DNA of 64,000 bases from NCBI RefSeq assembly GCF_017303295.1, contig NZ_JAFKOK010000003.1:124001-188000 (forward strand), read 5' to 3'. A model generated the notes under the pieces. It was not told the origin of the DNA. It made no database searches and worked only from the letters and a program-made list of their open reading frames with translations. Position 1 is the stretch's first letter. Each line of letters starts with the position of its first letter. Made by a program: the position numbers and the translations under genes. Shown here piece by piece: positions 32,843 through 41,975 of the stretch. This DNA comes from Rhodobacter sp. NTK016B. Lineage in GTDB: Bacteria > Pseudomonadota > Alphaproteobacteria > Rhodobacterales > Rhodobacteraceae.

Positions 32843-34152
32843 ACACCGCCGCTGCCAAATCCCCCCGCGCGGCCCGGCGAGAGGCGCGACAAGCCTCGAC
32901 CGCGGCCTTTCTGGAGACGCTGACGCTGCCCGACGGCCCGGCATGGCTGACCGGCCTGCGCAAAGAGGCGCTGGCGCGCGTGGCCGATCTGACGCTGCCC
33001 GACCGGCGTGACGAATACTGGAGCTACACCAATCCCGACCGGCTGATCGCCCATGACATCCGCCCGGCCGAGGTGTTCAAGATCACTGACGAGCCGCCGA
33101 TGTATCAGGGCATCGACCGGCTGAAGCTGGTGTTCGTGGACGGCGTGTTCGATGCCGATGCCTCGGACCCGCTGGACGGTGAGGGGGTCGAGATTTCCCA
33201 CCTGTCTGAGGCGGGTGACATCCATTGGGCCAAGGACCTTTACGGTTCGCTGGAAGCCGCCGGGCAAAAGCCGGTGGCGCGCCCGCTGGCCGCGCTGAAC
33301 ACGGCGCTGGCGAAGGATGGCGTGCTGATCCGCGTGACCGGCAAGGTCTCGCGTCCGGTGTCGCTGATCTATTACCGCGAGGCCGAGGACGCCGAAGCGG
33401 TGTTGCACAACGTCGTCAAGCTGGAACCGGGCGCTGAACTGACGCTGCTGGAAAACGGTCCCGTCGCGGCGCGGTCGTCGATATGTCTGGAAGCCGAGAT
33501 CGGCGAAGACGCGGTGCTGCACCATGTCCGCACCATGGGCCGCGACCACGAGCGCAAGGGTATCACCAATCTCTTCGCGCGCGTGGGCAAGGGGGGGCTG
33601 TTCAAGTCCTTCTCGCTGTCGATGAATGGCAGGCTGATGCGCAACGAAGCGATGGTCTGGCTGACGGGCGAGGGCGGCTCGGCCCATCTGGCGGGCGCGG
33701 CGATGGGGGACGGCACGTTCCACCATGACGACACCGTCTTCATCGCGCATGAAGCGCCGGGCTGCGAAAGCCGTCAGGTCTATAAAAAGGTGCTGCGCGA
33801 CGGCGCGGTCGGCGTGTTCCAGGGCAAGATCCTGGTCGAACAGGCGGCGCAGCTTACCGATGGCTATCAGCTGAGCCAGTCTCTGCTGATGGACGAGAAT
33901 TGTCAGTTCCTCGCCAAGCCGGAACTCGAGATCTACGCCGATAACGTGAAATGCTCGCACGGCTCGACCTCGGGCGAGATCAGCCCGGACCACATGTTCT
34001 ACCTGCGCTCGCGCGGGGTGTCTGAGGAAGAGGCAAAGCTTCTTCTTGTGCTGGCTTTCCTCGCCGAAACGCTCGACGAGATTTCGAACGAGCATATCGC
34101 CGAGGATATGCGCCTGCGTCTGCGCCGCTGGCTCGAAAAGCACACGCACTGA
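32839..34152 (+). CDS. sufD: Fe-S scaffold subunit SufD
   Basis: This 437-aa SufB/D-family protein has RRDEYWSYTNPDRL near the N-terminus (a SufD hallmark), a beta-helix core, and the C-terminal NVKCSHGSTSGEISPDHMFYLRSRG containing the conserved cysteine-histidine pair. It completes the SufBC2D complex. It is translationally coupled to sufC and followed after three bases by a membrane-protein gene. Confidence 0.96.
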
Positions 34153-34155
34153 GCC

Positions 34156-34671
34156 ATGGCGCTGACAACCGACATCCTCGCCAGCTACCGCCGCCCGCGC
34201 CATGTGCTGCGGCGGCAGCTGGGGCATCCGGGCGAGCCACGCCGCGAGGCGCGCATTCTCGTCTATCTGATCCTTGGCTGCGCTCTTATCTTCGTTGCGC
34301 AATGGCCCCGGCTGGCGCGTGAAGCGCATCTCGACGAGACTATTCCGCTTGAAGCGCTGATGGCGGGCGCGCTGTTCGCCTGGGTCTTCGTGGCGCCCCT
34401 GGTTTTCTATGCGCTGGCGGGATTGCTGGCGCTGATGCTGCGGCTGACCGGCCCGCTCGACGCGTTCGCCGTGCGGCTGGCGGTGTTCTGGGCTGTGCTG
34501 GTGGCAAGCCCGCTGATGCTGCTTCAGGGTCTTGCCGCAGGGATGATCGGTCCCGGTCCGCAAGCAGCGCTGGCCTTCGTGCCCGCGGCGCTGGCCTTCG
34601 TTGTCAATCTCATCGCCGGGCTGCGCGTTTCGCTTGAAGGCCGCGCCCCCGCACCCTACGAGGGGTCATGA
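34156..34671 (+). CDS. Four-helix membrane protein, suf-operon associated
   Basis: This 171-aa protein has a basic N-terminus (ASYRRPRHVLRRQ) followed by about four hydrophobic segments starting near residue 33. It overlaps the next membrane-protein gene (ATGA). Both look like members of the YIP1-type membrane family often seen between sufD and sufS in Rhodobacterales; for this one the family call is tentative. Its function is unknown. Confidence 0.72.
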   Translation: MALTTDILASYRRPRHVLRRQLGHPGEPRREARILVYLILGCALIFVAQWPRLAREAHLDETIPLEALMAGALFAWVFVAPLVFYALAGLLALMLRLTGPLDAFAVRLAVFWAVLVASPLMLLQGLAAGMIGPGPQAALAFVPAALAFVVNLIAGLRVSLEGRAPAPYEGS

Positions 34672-35246
34672 CCGCACCCGCCTCTTATCCCGCGATGTTG
34701 ATCCTGTCGCTGACCGATCCCGTCGAGGGCGGCCGGCAATTGCTGACACGCGGCCCGCAAATGGCCATCCGCTGGATGCTTCTGGGCGCCGCAGTGCTGG
34801 TCTCGGTTGTGATGCTCTACGCGCTGCCGGTTCTGACCGGCGAGAGCGATCTGATGCCGTCTCCCTTTACCTTCGCGCTGACGCAGGGGGTGATGAACGT
34901 CGTCGTCATCGCCGCGATCACGCTGGTGGGGCAGGGCTTCGGCGGCAAGGGACGCTTTGGCGATGTGCTCTGGCTGGTCGGCTGGCTGCAGATCCTGACT
35001 GCCGGGTTGCTTCTGGTGCAGATCGTTACACTGCTGTTCCTGCCGATTCTCAATATCCCCGTCGGCGTGGCGTCGGTCGCGGTGACGATCTGGATCCTCG
35101 TCGGCTATATCTGCGCCGTGCATGGCTTTGCCTCGCGGATCGCGGTGCTGATGGGGGGCATGATGACCTTCGTCATCCTCAGCTTCGTCCTGTCGATGAT
35201 CCTGCTGCTGTTCGGGTTCGCACCCCCGGAGGTGAACAATGTTTGA
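34668..35246 (+). CDS. YIP1-family membrane protein
   Basis: This 192-aa protein has five or so hydrophobic segments and begins MLILSLTDPVEGGRQLL, a common start in the YIP1-type proteins of this operon. GQGFGGKGRFGDVLWLVGWLQ in the middle matches the same group. It overlaps sufS by eight bases. No experimental role is known to me. Confidence 0.75.
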   Translation: MTAPASYPAMLILSLTDPVEGGRQLLTRGPQMAIRWMLLGAAVLVSVVMLYALPVLTGESDLMPSPFTFALTQGVMNVVVIAAITLVGQGFGGKGRFGDVLWLVGWLQILTAGLLLVQIVTLLFLPILNIPVGVASVAVTIWILVGYICAVHGFASRIAVLMGGMMTFVILSFVLSMILLLFGFAPPEVNNV

Positions 35247-36459
35247 CGTCGACGCGGTGCGGCAGGATTTTCCGATCCTGTCACGCAAGGTAAACGGCAG
35301 GCCGCTGGTCTATCTCGACAGCGGCGCCTCGGCGCAGAAGCCGCAGGTGGTGATTGACGCGATCACGCAGGCCTATTCGCAGGAATACGCCAATGTCCAT
35401 CGCGGCCTGCATTTCCTGTCCAACCTTGCCACCGACAAGTATGAGGCCGTGCGCGGGCTGGTTCAGCGCTTCCTCAACGCCGCGCATGAGGATGAGATCC
35501 TCTATACTTCGGGCACGACCGAGGGGATTAACCTCGTCTCCTACGGCTGGGCCGCGCCGCGCCTGCAGCCGGGCGACGAGATCGTGCTCTCGGTGATGGA
35601 ACACCACGCCAATATCGTGCCGTGGCATTTCCTGCGCGAGCGGCAGGGCGTCAACCTCGTCTGGGTCGAGCCCGAGGCCGATGGCTCGCTCGACCCCGAG
35701 CGCGTGCTTGCCGCGATCACCCCGCGCACCCGGCTGGTTGCCGTGACGCATATGTCGAACGTGCTGGGCAGTGTCGTCGATATCAAGACCATCGCCGCCG
35801 GATGCCGCGAACGGGGCGTGCCAGTTCTGGCCGATGGCAGTCAAGCCGCCGTGCATATGCCGGTCGATGTGCAGGATCTGGGCGTCGATTTCTACCCGAT
35901 CACCGGCCACAAGCTGTATGGCCCGTCCGGCTCGGGCGCGATCTATATCCGTCGCGAGCGTCAGGCCGAGATGCGTCCGTTCATCGGCGGCGGCGACATG
36001 ATCCGCGAAGTGACGCGGGATGCGGTCCTCTACAACGACCCGCCGCACAAGTTCGAAGCCGGCACCCCCGGTATCGTCCAGCAGATCGGCATGGGCGTGG
36101 CGATCGAGTACGTCATGGGGCTGGGGATGGAGGCGATCGCCGCGCATGAGCGCGATCTCTGCGCCTATGCGCATGAACGGCTGTCGGGGCTGAACTGGCT
36201 CAACATTCAGGGCAATGCGCCGGGCAAGGGCGGCATTTTCAGCTTCACCATGAATAACGGCGCCCATGCGCACGATATCTCGACCGTGCTCGACAAGAAG
36301 GGCATCGCCGTGCGGGCTGGGCAGCACTGCACCGGCCCGCTGATGGAGCATCTGGGAATCAACGCCTCGTGCCGGGCATCCTTTGCGCTCTACAACACCC
36401 GCGCCGAGGTCGACGCGCTGGTGGAGGGGCTTGAATTCTGTCAGGAACTCTTCGCCTGA
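35239..36459 (+). CDS. sufS: Cysteine desulfurase SufS
   Basis: This 406-aa class-V aminotransferase has YLDSGASAQKP, THMSNVLGSVVDI, the PLP lysine in TGHKLYGPSGSGAIY, and the persulfide cysteine in VRAGQHCTGPLMEHLG. It mobilises cysteine sulfur for SufB. No sufE/sufU gene lies in the operon; the group I desulfurase upstream or a remote SufE must assist. It is the last gene before a strong hairpin and tRNA-Arg. Confidence 0.96.
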   Translation: MFDVDAVRQDFPILSRKVNGRPLVYLDSGASAQKPQVVIDAITQAYSQEYANVHRGLHFLSNLATDKYEAVRGLVQRFLNAAHEDEILYTSGTTEGINLVSYGWAAPRLQPGDEIVLSVMEHHANIVPWHFLRERQGVNLVWVEPEADGSLDPERVLAAITPRTRLVAVTHMSNVLGSVVDIKTIAAGCRERGVPVLADGSQAAVHMPVDVQDLGVDFYPITGHKLYGPSGSGAIYIRRERQAEMRPFIGGGDMIREVTRDAVLYNDPPHKFEAGTPGIVQQIGMGVAIEYVMGLGMEAIAAHERDLCAYAHERLSGLNWLNIQGNAPGKGGIFSFTMNNGAHAHDISTVLDKKGIAVRAGQHCTGPLMEHLGINASCRASFALYNTRAEVDALVEGLEFCQELFA

Positions 36460-36469
36460 CCCTGACGAC

Positions 36470-36506
36470 GCGCTGTGCGCTGGGTGATCCGCCCGGCGCA
36501 CAGCGC
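36470..36506 (+). terminator. Long hairpin after sufS
   Basis: GCGCTGTGCGC (36470-36480) and GCGCACAGCGC (36496-36506) pair perfectly, and the inner TGGGTG/CGCCCG adds six more pairs around an ATC loop, making a 17-bp stem. It starts ten bases after the sufS stop codon. There is no T-run, so it may act as a 3' stabilising or transcription-ending structure. Confidence 0.65.
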
Positions 36507-36608
36507 CGGGCTTCGGGGCAGGGCATCGCCGCCCCGCATCAAACCCTGCCGCCCGCGAAAATCACCGATTGCAGCCCTCAGACCTTTCGCCTATACGAAG
36601 GCTGCGCT

Positions 36609-36685
36609 GCACCCATAGCTCAGCTGGATAGAGCGCTGCCCTCCGAAGGCAGAGGTCTGAGGTTCGAATCCTCATGGGTGCGCCA
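36609..36685 (+). tRNA. tRNA-Arg (anticodon CCG)
   Basis: This 77-nt cloverleaf has acceptor GCACCCA pairing with TGGGTGC, the D-loop AGCTCAGCTGGATAGAG, anticodon loop CTCCGAA (anticodon CCG), T-loop GGTTCGAATCC and encoded CCA. It stands between the suf operon and the two-component system. No integrase or duplicated tRNA end was seen beside it. Confidence 0.96.
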
Positions 36686-36904
36686 TTCCCCGGAAATTTC
36701 CAAATAGATCACTGACATTTTGTTCAGTTTCCATTTCGTGGGGTTCTGTTTCCTGTCTTCCGCTTTCGTTCCACCCCGCGATTGCCCCCGTGATCCGCCA
36801 AACGGGTGCTGGGCGCTATCTCGGGCGGACGTGCGGGGCCTTGGGCTTTGTTCTTCGCCATAGCACGCTCAGGCATCGTCAATTCTTGCCGCTGAGGGTT
36901 GAGC

Positions 36905-38179
36905 TTAGACTGACGAAGGCGGCGGCCCCGAGCGATCCACCAGAGCGGCGAAATTCAGAGTGACGGTGACGACGCCGTCCGCGATCTGATGGTCCAGACC
37001 GATGCCCATCGCGCGCGAGAGCGCCTGCACGATAGACAGGCCCAGTCCTTGCCCGGTCGACTCCGCCCCTGCCGAGAAGCGCGAGAAGGCGAGGGGAGGC
37101 GTGCCTGCGACCGGGTTGGCGATGCTCAGTGTTCCTTGCGGCGTCAGGCGCAGTCTCATCGTGCCGTCACCGTGTTCCTGAGCGTTCTCCATCAGGTTGC
37201 GCAACAGGATCGCCAAGGCGTCAGGGTCGACGGCGACCGCGCAGGTTTCGAGATCCCCGTCATCGAAGAAAATCGCTGCGGGGTCATACGGGCTGATCTC
37301 TTTGCGTAGCAGATGGACAAGACGCACGAGGTCGGTGGGCCCCTTGCCGATACCCACGCCCGCCTCCAGCCGAGAGAGCTGCAAAAGGCGCTCGACCCGA
37401 CGGGTGAGCGCGTCGATCCCCGTGATCGCCGCCTGTGCGTCAGGATCGGCGGACAGGTCCAGCCGCGCACGGATCGCGGCCAGCGGGGTGCGCAATTCAT
37501 GCGCCGCATTGGCGATGAAGTCGCGCTCGGACTGGCGCAGAGCGGCGATGCGGGCCAGATAGGCCGAAACGGAGACCGCCAGCGGCCGGAGTTCGTCGGG
37601 CAGGCCATCGGGGTCCACGGGGGAGAGGTCGTCGGGCGTCCGTGCCGCGACCGAATGGGCGAGGCGCGACACCGGTGCGGTGGCCTGCGCGGTCAGGCGA
37701 CGCAATCCCCAGAGCAGGAGCAAGCCCAGCGGAACGATCAGCAACAAAAGCGCCGAGGCCGCTTCGATCGTCTCTTCGCGACGCCAGGCCTTGCTATGCG
37801 CGATCTCGATGACCGCGCCATCGGCTTCGCGGCGCAAAATGCGCCATCCCTGGCTTTCAAAGAAGCCATTGCCATCGAGCGCCGGCCAAGGTGCGACCGG
37901 CGCGGGCACATCCATGGGAAAGACCCGCAGCAGCCTTTCGCCATCCGCCGTCGTAACCCCCCAGCTTCGCGGGATCGGCGTTTCGCTGGTGGCGTCGAGC
38001 GACAGGATCGTGGTTTCGACCAGCGCTTGCAGTTCTTCGTCGAACATCTCGTCGAATTCGTGGTTCAGCGCGACAAGTGACAGGGCGACCGTTGCCAGCC
38101 AACCCATCGCCACCAGAGCCAAGGCACGCCGCGTGAGGCGCCGTCCGAGCGACCAGCGGCGGGCAGAGCGGGGCTTCAT
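36905..38179 (-). CDS. Sensor histidine kinase (QseC/PmrB-like)
   Basis: This 424-aa kinase has two transmembrane segments (about 16-38 and 140-162) around a roughly 100-aa periplasmic sensor. A HAMP-like linker and the H-box FIANAAHELRTPLAAIRARLD (phospho-His227) follow. The N-box is RNLMENAQEHGDG and the G-box GQGLGLSIVQAL. Its ATG overlaps the regulator stop (ATGA). The divergent phosphoethanolamine transferase and diacylglycerol kinase suggest that it senses envelope stress such as cationic peptides or metals, like PmrB. This is inferred from context. Confidence 0.93.
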   Translation of the reverse strand: MKPRSARRWSLGRRLTRRALALVAMGWLATVALSLVALNHEFDEMFDEELQALVETTILSLDATSETPIPRSWGVTTADGERLLRVFPMDVPAPVAPWPALDGNGFFESQGWRILRREADGAVIEIAHSKAWRREETIEAASALLLLIVPLGLLLLWGLRRLTAQATAPVSRLAHSVAARTPDDLSPVDPDGLPDELRPLAVSVSAYLARIAALRQSERDFIANAAHELRTPLAAIRARLDLSADPDAQAAITGIDALTRRVERLLQLSRLEAGVGIGKGPTDLVRLVHLLRKEISPYDPAAIFFDDGDLETCAVAVDPDALAILLRNLMENAQEHGDGTMRLRLTPQGTLSIANPVAGTPPLAFSRFSAGAESTGQGLGLSIVQALSRAMGIGLDHQIADGVVTVTLNFAALVDRSGPPPSSV

Positions 38180-38829
38180 AGCAGAACGTATCCCAAACCG
38201 CGCCGCGTTTCGATCACGCCTGCGCCAAGCTTGTTGCGCAAGCGCGAGACATAGACCTCGACCGCGTTTCCTTCGATGCTGGCATCGAAAGCATAGAGGG
38301 CGTCTTCGAGCGCCGGTTTCCCCAGCACACGGCCGCGCGCCCCGAGAAGGGCGTCGAACAGGGCCCATTCGCGAGCGGTAAGGCGGATTTCCTCGCCGTT
38401 CCGCCAGACCTTGGCGGCGCCGCGATCGACATCGAGCTCTCCCAGATGAAGGCGGGTCGCGGGGGCGTTCTGCCCGCGCCGGGCTTGCGCGCGCACACGG
38501 GCGAGCAACTCGCGCAGGTCGAAGGGTTTCACGACGTAATCGTCCGCGCCGGCATCGAGACCAGCGATGCGGTCGGTGATCTGGTCGCGCGCCGTGGCGA
38601 TGATCACCGGGGTGCGGTCTCCGGCCTGACGCCGCGCTTTCAGCACCTCCAGCCCCGACCGATCGGGCAAGCCCAGATCCAGAACGACGCAGGCGTAGTC
38701 CGCAACCGCCATCGCCGCTTCGGCCGTGGCAGCGTCGGGAGCGTGATCGACGGCATGTCCGTCCGCCCGCAGCGCGCGCAGCACGCTGTCGGCGAGATCG
38801 GCGGTATCTTCCACAAGCAGAAGGCGCAT
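38176..38829 (-). CDS. OmpR-family response regulator (QseB/PmrA-like)
   Basis: This 217-aa regulator has a receiver domain (acidic VEDTAD, phospho-Asp51 in VVLDLGLPDRSG, Thr/Lys switch VIIATA and DDYVVKPFD) and a C-terminal winged helix (ARVRAQARR linker; VEVYVSRLRNKLG recognition helix). It is the first gene of its operon, coupled to the kinase, and divergent from eptA over 119 bases, where it most likely binds. I could not find a classical PmrA repeat there. Confidence 0.94.
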   Translation of the reverse strand: MRLLLVEDTADLADSVLRALRADGHAVDHAPDAATAEAAMAVADYACVVLDLGLPDRSGLEVLKARRQAGDRTPVIIATARDQITDRIAGLDAGADDYVVKPFDLRELLARVRAQARRGQNAPATRLHLGELDVDRGAAKVWRNGEEIRLTAREWALFDALLGARGRVLGKPALEDALYAFDASIEGNAVEVYVSRLRNKLGAGVIETRRGLGYVLL

Positions 38830-38948
38830 GAGCGGTCTCTACTGCCAAGCCGTCGGACGTGCGAGAAAAATTTGTGTCCCGGTGATGTTCGTAAGTCTGG
38901 CGCAAGGTTGGTCGCCGATAACCCGGGCGATTCACCGGAGCAGAGCCC

Positions 38949-40589
38949 ATGACAGAGACCCCCGAACCCAAACGCTATTTCCCGCGCCCGCGGATTGGCC
39001 ATCTTACCCTCAATCTGTTGGTGACAGTCTATGTCATGGGCGTGCTCAATGTCGGGGTCTGGAGCCGGTTGCTGGACCTGTTCCCCGACCGCCCCTGGAA
39101 CGTTGCCTTGTTCCTCGTGGCATTCTCGGGCCTGACCTTTCTGACGCTGGAGCTTCTGGGCCCTTGGCGGCTGCAGAAGCCGGTGGCGGCGGTACTGATC
39201 CTGCTGGCGGCCTCGGCGGCCTATTTCGAGCGCACCTACGGTGTTCTCGTCGACCGTGAGCTGGTCAGAAGCGTGTTCGAGACCACGCCGACCGAAGCGC
39301 AGCACCTGATCACGCCCGCGGCTGTGGGCTGGATCTGCCTCACCGGCATTCTACCCGCGGCGCTGGTTTTCTGGCCCCGCGTCACGCGCGTGGGGATCTG
39401 GCATCAGCTCTGGCGTTGGCCGCTTGCGGTTGCGCTGTCGGTGGTCGTGGTGCTGAGCGCGCTCTTTGTCGATTACGCGGCAGCCTCGTCGACCCTGCGC
39501 GCGCATAGAGACATCGCCGGGGCATATCAGCCGGGCGCGACGCTTGCGGCTTTGGTGCGTTTCGGCAAAGAGCAATTCACCAGCGGCGAACGCATCGTCT
39601 TGCCAGTGGGTACGGATGCCGTACCCGGCCCGCATCTGGAAGAGACGTCCGCGCCGGTATTGCTGGTTTTCTTCGTCGGAGAGACGCTGCGCGCCCAGAA
39701 TTTCGGGATCGACGGCTATGACCGCGATACCACACCCGGCCTGCGCGACCGTGAGGTTATCAATCTTCCGGATGTGCAGTCCTGTGGCACGGCGACGGCG
39801 GTGTCACTGCCCTGCATGTTCTCGCCCCTGACGCAGGCCGAGTACAGCCGTGACGGCTTCCTCGGGCGTGAGAACCTTCTGGATGTGGTGGCGCGCGCCG
39901 GTTTCGATGTGCGCTGGAGCGACAACAACACCGGCGATCAGCACGTCGCCGCGCGCTTCGGCTGGGCGCGGGTCGATGAAACGCTCGATTCCGCTGCCTG
40001 CGAGACCGAATGCACCGATGAAGTCTTCCTGCCGTTGATCGAGCAGACCGCCGCGACGATCACCCGGAATACCGTTCTCGTCCTGCATATGATCGGCAAC
40101 CACGGCCCGGCCTATTCGCTGCGCTACCCCCGCGAGCGGGCTCAGTTCACGCCCGATTGCCAGACCTCGCAATTCGCCGATTGCAGCCGCGAGGAAATCG
40201 TCAACGCCTATGACAACGCGGTGCTGGAAACCGATTACGTCCTGTCGCAGGCCATCGATATCCTGCAGGCGTCGGACCGCGTCACGCCGGCGCTGTTCTT
40301 CGTGTCCGACCACGGCGAGTCGCTGGGAGAAGGCGGGCTGTACCTTCACGCGGCCCCGATGTTCATGGCCCCCGAAGAACAGACTCACGTGCCGATGCTG
40401 ATGTGGCTGGACGCACGGTTCAGCGCCGCCATGAATCTCGACGACGCCTGCTTGCGCGACGTGGCGCAAGAGCCCGCGAGCCATGACATGGTGTTTTCCA
40501 GCATTCTGGGCCTCCTCGACATCCAGACCGAGGCCCGCGATCCCCATTTCGACCTCGCCGCGACCTGTCGTCCGGAGGAGCATGCGTGA
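38949..40589 (+). CDS. eptA: Lipid A phosphoethanolamine transferase
   Basis: This 546-aa inner-membrane enzyme transfers phosphoethanolamine from phosphatidylethanolamine to lipid A. About five hydrophobic segments fill residues 17-175. The periplasmic sulfatase-fold domain has FFVGETLRAQNFGIDGYDR (metal ligand Glu245), SCGTATAVSLPCMFS (catalytic Thr, probably 281), GNHGPAY (His385) and SDHGESLGEGG (Asp454, His455). These match the zinc and nucleophile residues of EptA/MCR proteins. It shares a transcript with the diacylglycerol kinase. It should lower surface charge and reduce polymyxin binding. Confidence 0.94.
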   Translation: MTETPEPKRYFPRPRIGHLTLNLLVTVYVMGVLNVGVWSRLLDLFPDRPWNVALFLVAFSGLTFLTLELLGPWRLQKPVAAVLILLAASAAYFERTYGVLVDRELVRSVFETTPTEAQHLITPAAVGWICLTGILPAALVFWPRVTRVGIWHQLWRWPLAVALSVVVVLSALFVDYAAASSTLRAHRDIAGAYQPGATLAALVRFGKEQFTSGERIVLPVGTDAVPGPHLEETSAPVLLVFFVGETLRAQNFGIDGYDRDTTPGLRDREVINLPDVQSCGTATAVSLPCMFSPLTQAEYSRDGFLGRENLLDVVARAGFDVRWSDNNTGDQHVAARFGWARVDETLDSAACETECTDEVFLPLIEQTAATITRNTVLVLHMIGNHGPAYSLRYPRERAQFTPDCQTSQFADCSREEIVNAYDNAVLETDYVLSQAIDILQASDRVTPALFFVSDHGESLGEGGLYLHAAPMFMAPEEQTHVPMLMWLDARFSAAMNLDDACLRDVAQEPASHDMVFSSILGLLDIQTEARDPHFDLAATCRPEEHA

Positions 40590-40984
40590 TGTCTCATGCC
40601 GAAGAGACCCGAGATCCGACGATTGTCGCACCGCGCGGCGGGGTGCTGCACGTGCTCGACGCCGCGCGGTATTCGGCCGCCGGCTCTCGCCGCCTGATGA
40701 AGGAAACCGCAGCGCGGCTCGAACTATCGGCCGGTATTGGTATCGCGCTGGCCTATCTGCTGACCGGCGCCGCGCTCTGGCACTGGTTGGCCACGGGATT
40801 TCTGCTGGCGCTGGTTCTCGCGGTCGAGGCGCTGAACACGGCGATCGAGGTCCTTTGCGATCGCGTTTCGCCGGAATGGTCGCAAGCGGCGAAGGATGCA
40901 AAGGATCTCGGATCGCTGGCAGTGGCGCTGCTTCTGCTGGTCGCCGGCGGCTTCGTGGCCTCTGGGTTGATCGGCCTGATCTGA
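40589..40984 (+). CDS. dgkA: Diacylglycerol kinase
   Basis: This 131-aa trimeric-type membrane kinase phosphorylates diacylglycerol to phosphatidic acid. The family core AVEALNTAIEVLCDRVSPEW, with the catalytic glutamates, and AKDAKDLGSLAVAL are clear, and there are three hydrophobic helices. The N-terminal extension of about 35 residues is longer than in E. coli. A GGAGGAG site fits either GTG 40586 or ATG 40589. EptA leaves diacylglycerol as by-product, so this kinase recycles it. Confidence 0.93.
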   Translation: MSHAEETRDPTIVAPRGGVLHVLDAARYSAAGSRRLMKETAARLELSAGIGIALAYLLTGAALWHWLATGFLLALVLAVEALNTAIEVLCDRVSPEWSQAAKDAKDLGSLAVALLLLVAGGFVASGLIGLI

Positions 40985-41301
40985 TTTCGCGATGAACTCA
41001 CCGCAGATTGAAACGCTGCGGATCGGCGGATGAGCGGTGTCTCCGGAGACGATGACTCCGGCGACACCGGTTGCTGCAATGGCGCGCCAGTCTTGCAGTG
41101 CGGCTGCAGCGCTTCCACTGACAGGACATCCGCCGTCTGGCGCGAAGCAATCACTGCATTCCTAATCGAATGGTCGTACTTTGTGGCGGAAGGAACGTGA
41201 GGGACATTATGAGCGTCCCGCGTGAGCGCGGTCGTTCCGGACACCAGTCTCGCTCCACGTCTCGACCAATGCCTAAAAGGCGGCGCCGCGACTTTCGGTG
41301 G
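40985..41301. other. Intergenic stretch with two hairpins, no recognised gene
   Basis: No gene is recognisable on either strand. CCGCAG...CTGCGG (41001-41021) and a stronger dyad at 41037-41067 (GTGTC, CCGGAG paired with CTCCGG, GACAC, one mismatch) lie after dgkA and may end its transcript. GTCTCCGGAGAC at 41039-41050 is itself a perfect 12-bp palindrome. Confidence 0.5.
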
Positions 41302-41901
41302 TCACGCGCCTTGCTCAAGATAGCCGAACACCGCACGCCGAACACGCGATGACAAGCCGATAGGATCGACCTCTCCTCGCGCGTTTGCTGCATCAACCAT
41401 TCCGCGAATGATGGCCATGATGTCCAGCGACGCTTCCATTGTGTTTCCCTCATACCCGTTCGCATCAAGACCGCGTTGAAGATGCGCCAACACTCTCGCG
41501 GCTAGTTCCCTCAACGCGGGATCGGGCGGAAGCCGGCTTTCTTCGGCGTCCAGTATCCGCGACAGTCTCGGGCGGTGTTGTTGGTGCCGGACGGCGATTT
41601 CGATGACTTGCGACAGCGCACAGGCTTTCGACGCACCAGAGAACGCCTCGTCAATATCGGCGACCAGCTCGGCAATCCGTCGAAAGGTCAGTTCCCGGGT
41701 GATCGCGTCCTTGTTCGGAAAGTACTGATAAAGCGATCCAACGCTGACCCCGGCCCGCCGAGCGACGGCGTTGGTCGAGTATTCGGCCAGACCGCCAGCC
41801 TCCAGAATGCGAGCAGCGGCCTCCAGGATGGCGTCAACCGTGGCCGCGGATCGGGTTTGACGCGGTGTTTTGCGCACTGTCAGGGCATCGGTTTTGGCCA
41901 T
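41302..41901 (-). CDS. TetR-family transcriptional regulator
   Basis: This 199-aa regulator has an N-terminal TetR helix-turn-helix (TVDAILEAAARILEAGG, STNAVARRAGVSVGSLYQYF, about residues 20-58) and an all-helical ligand domain. The ATG at 41901 starts a normal TetR N-terminus. It is divergent from the IMPase-like gene across 74 bases, which contain GAGC-GATA-GCTC (41924-41935) as a possible half-length operator. Control of that divergent pair is the likeliest role. Confidence 0.9.
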   Translation of the reverse strand: MAKTDALTVRKTPRQTRSAATVDAILEAAARILEAGGLAEYSTNAVARRAGVSVGSLYQYFPNKDAITRELTFRRIAELVADIDEAFSGASKACALSQVIEIAVRHQQHRPRLSRILDAEESRLPPDPALRELAARVLAHLQRGLDANGYEGNTMEASLDIMAIIRGMVDAANARGEVDPIGLSSRVRRAVFGYLEQGA

Positions 41902-41975
41902 CGTCAATGCGAGTTTCCAATGTGAGCGATAGCTCGTAAATATTGTGAAACCCGAAAAACCGCAAGAAGGCGCAG

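Noticed and set aside
36609-36904. Possible integration site at tRNA-Arg
   Set aside because: No integrase, direct repeat of the tRNA end, or change in gene content is visible beside it.
38830-38948. PmrA box of the enteric type
   Set aside because: No tandem CTTAAG-like hexamers at the proper spacing were found.
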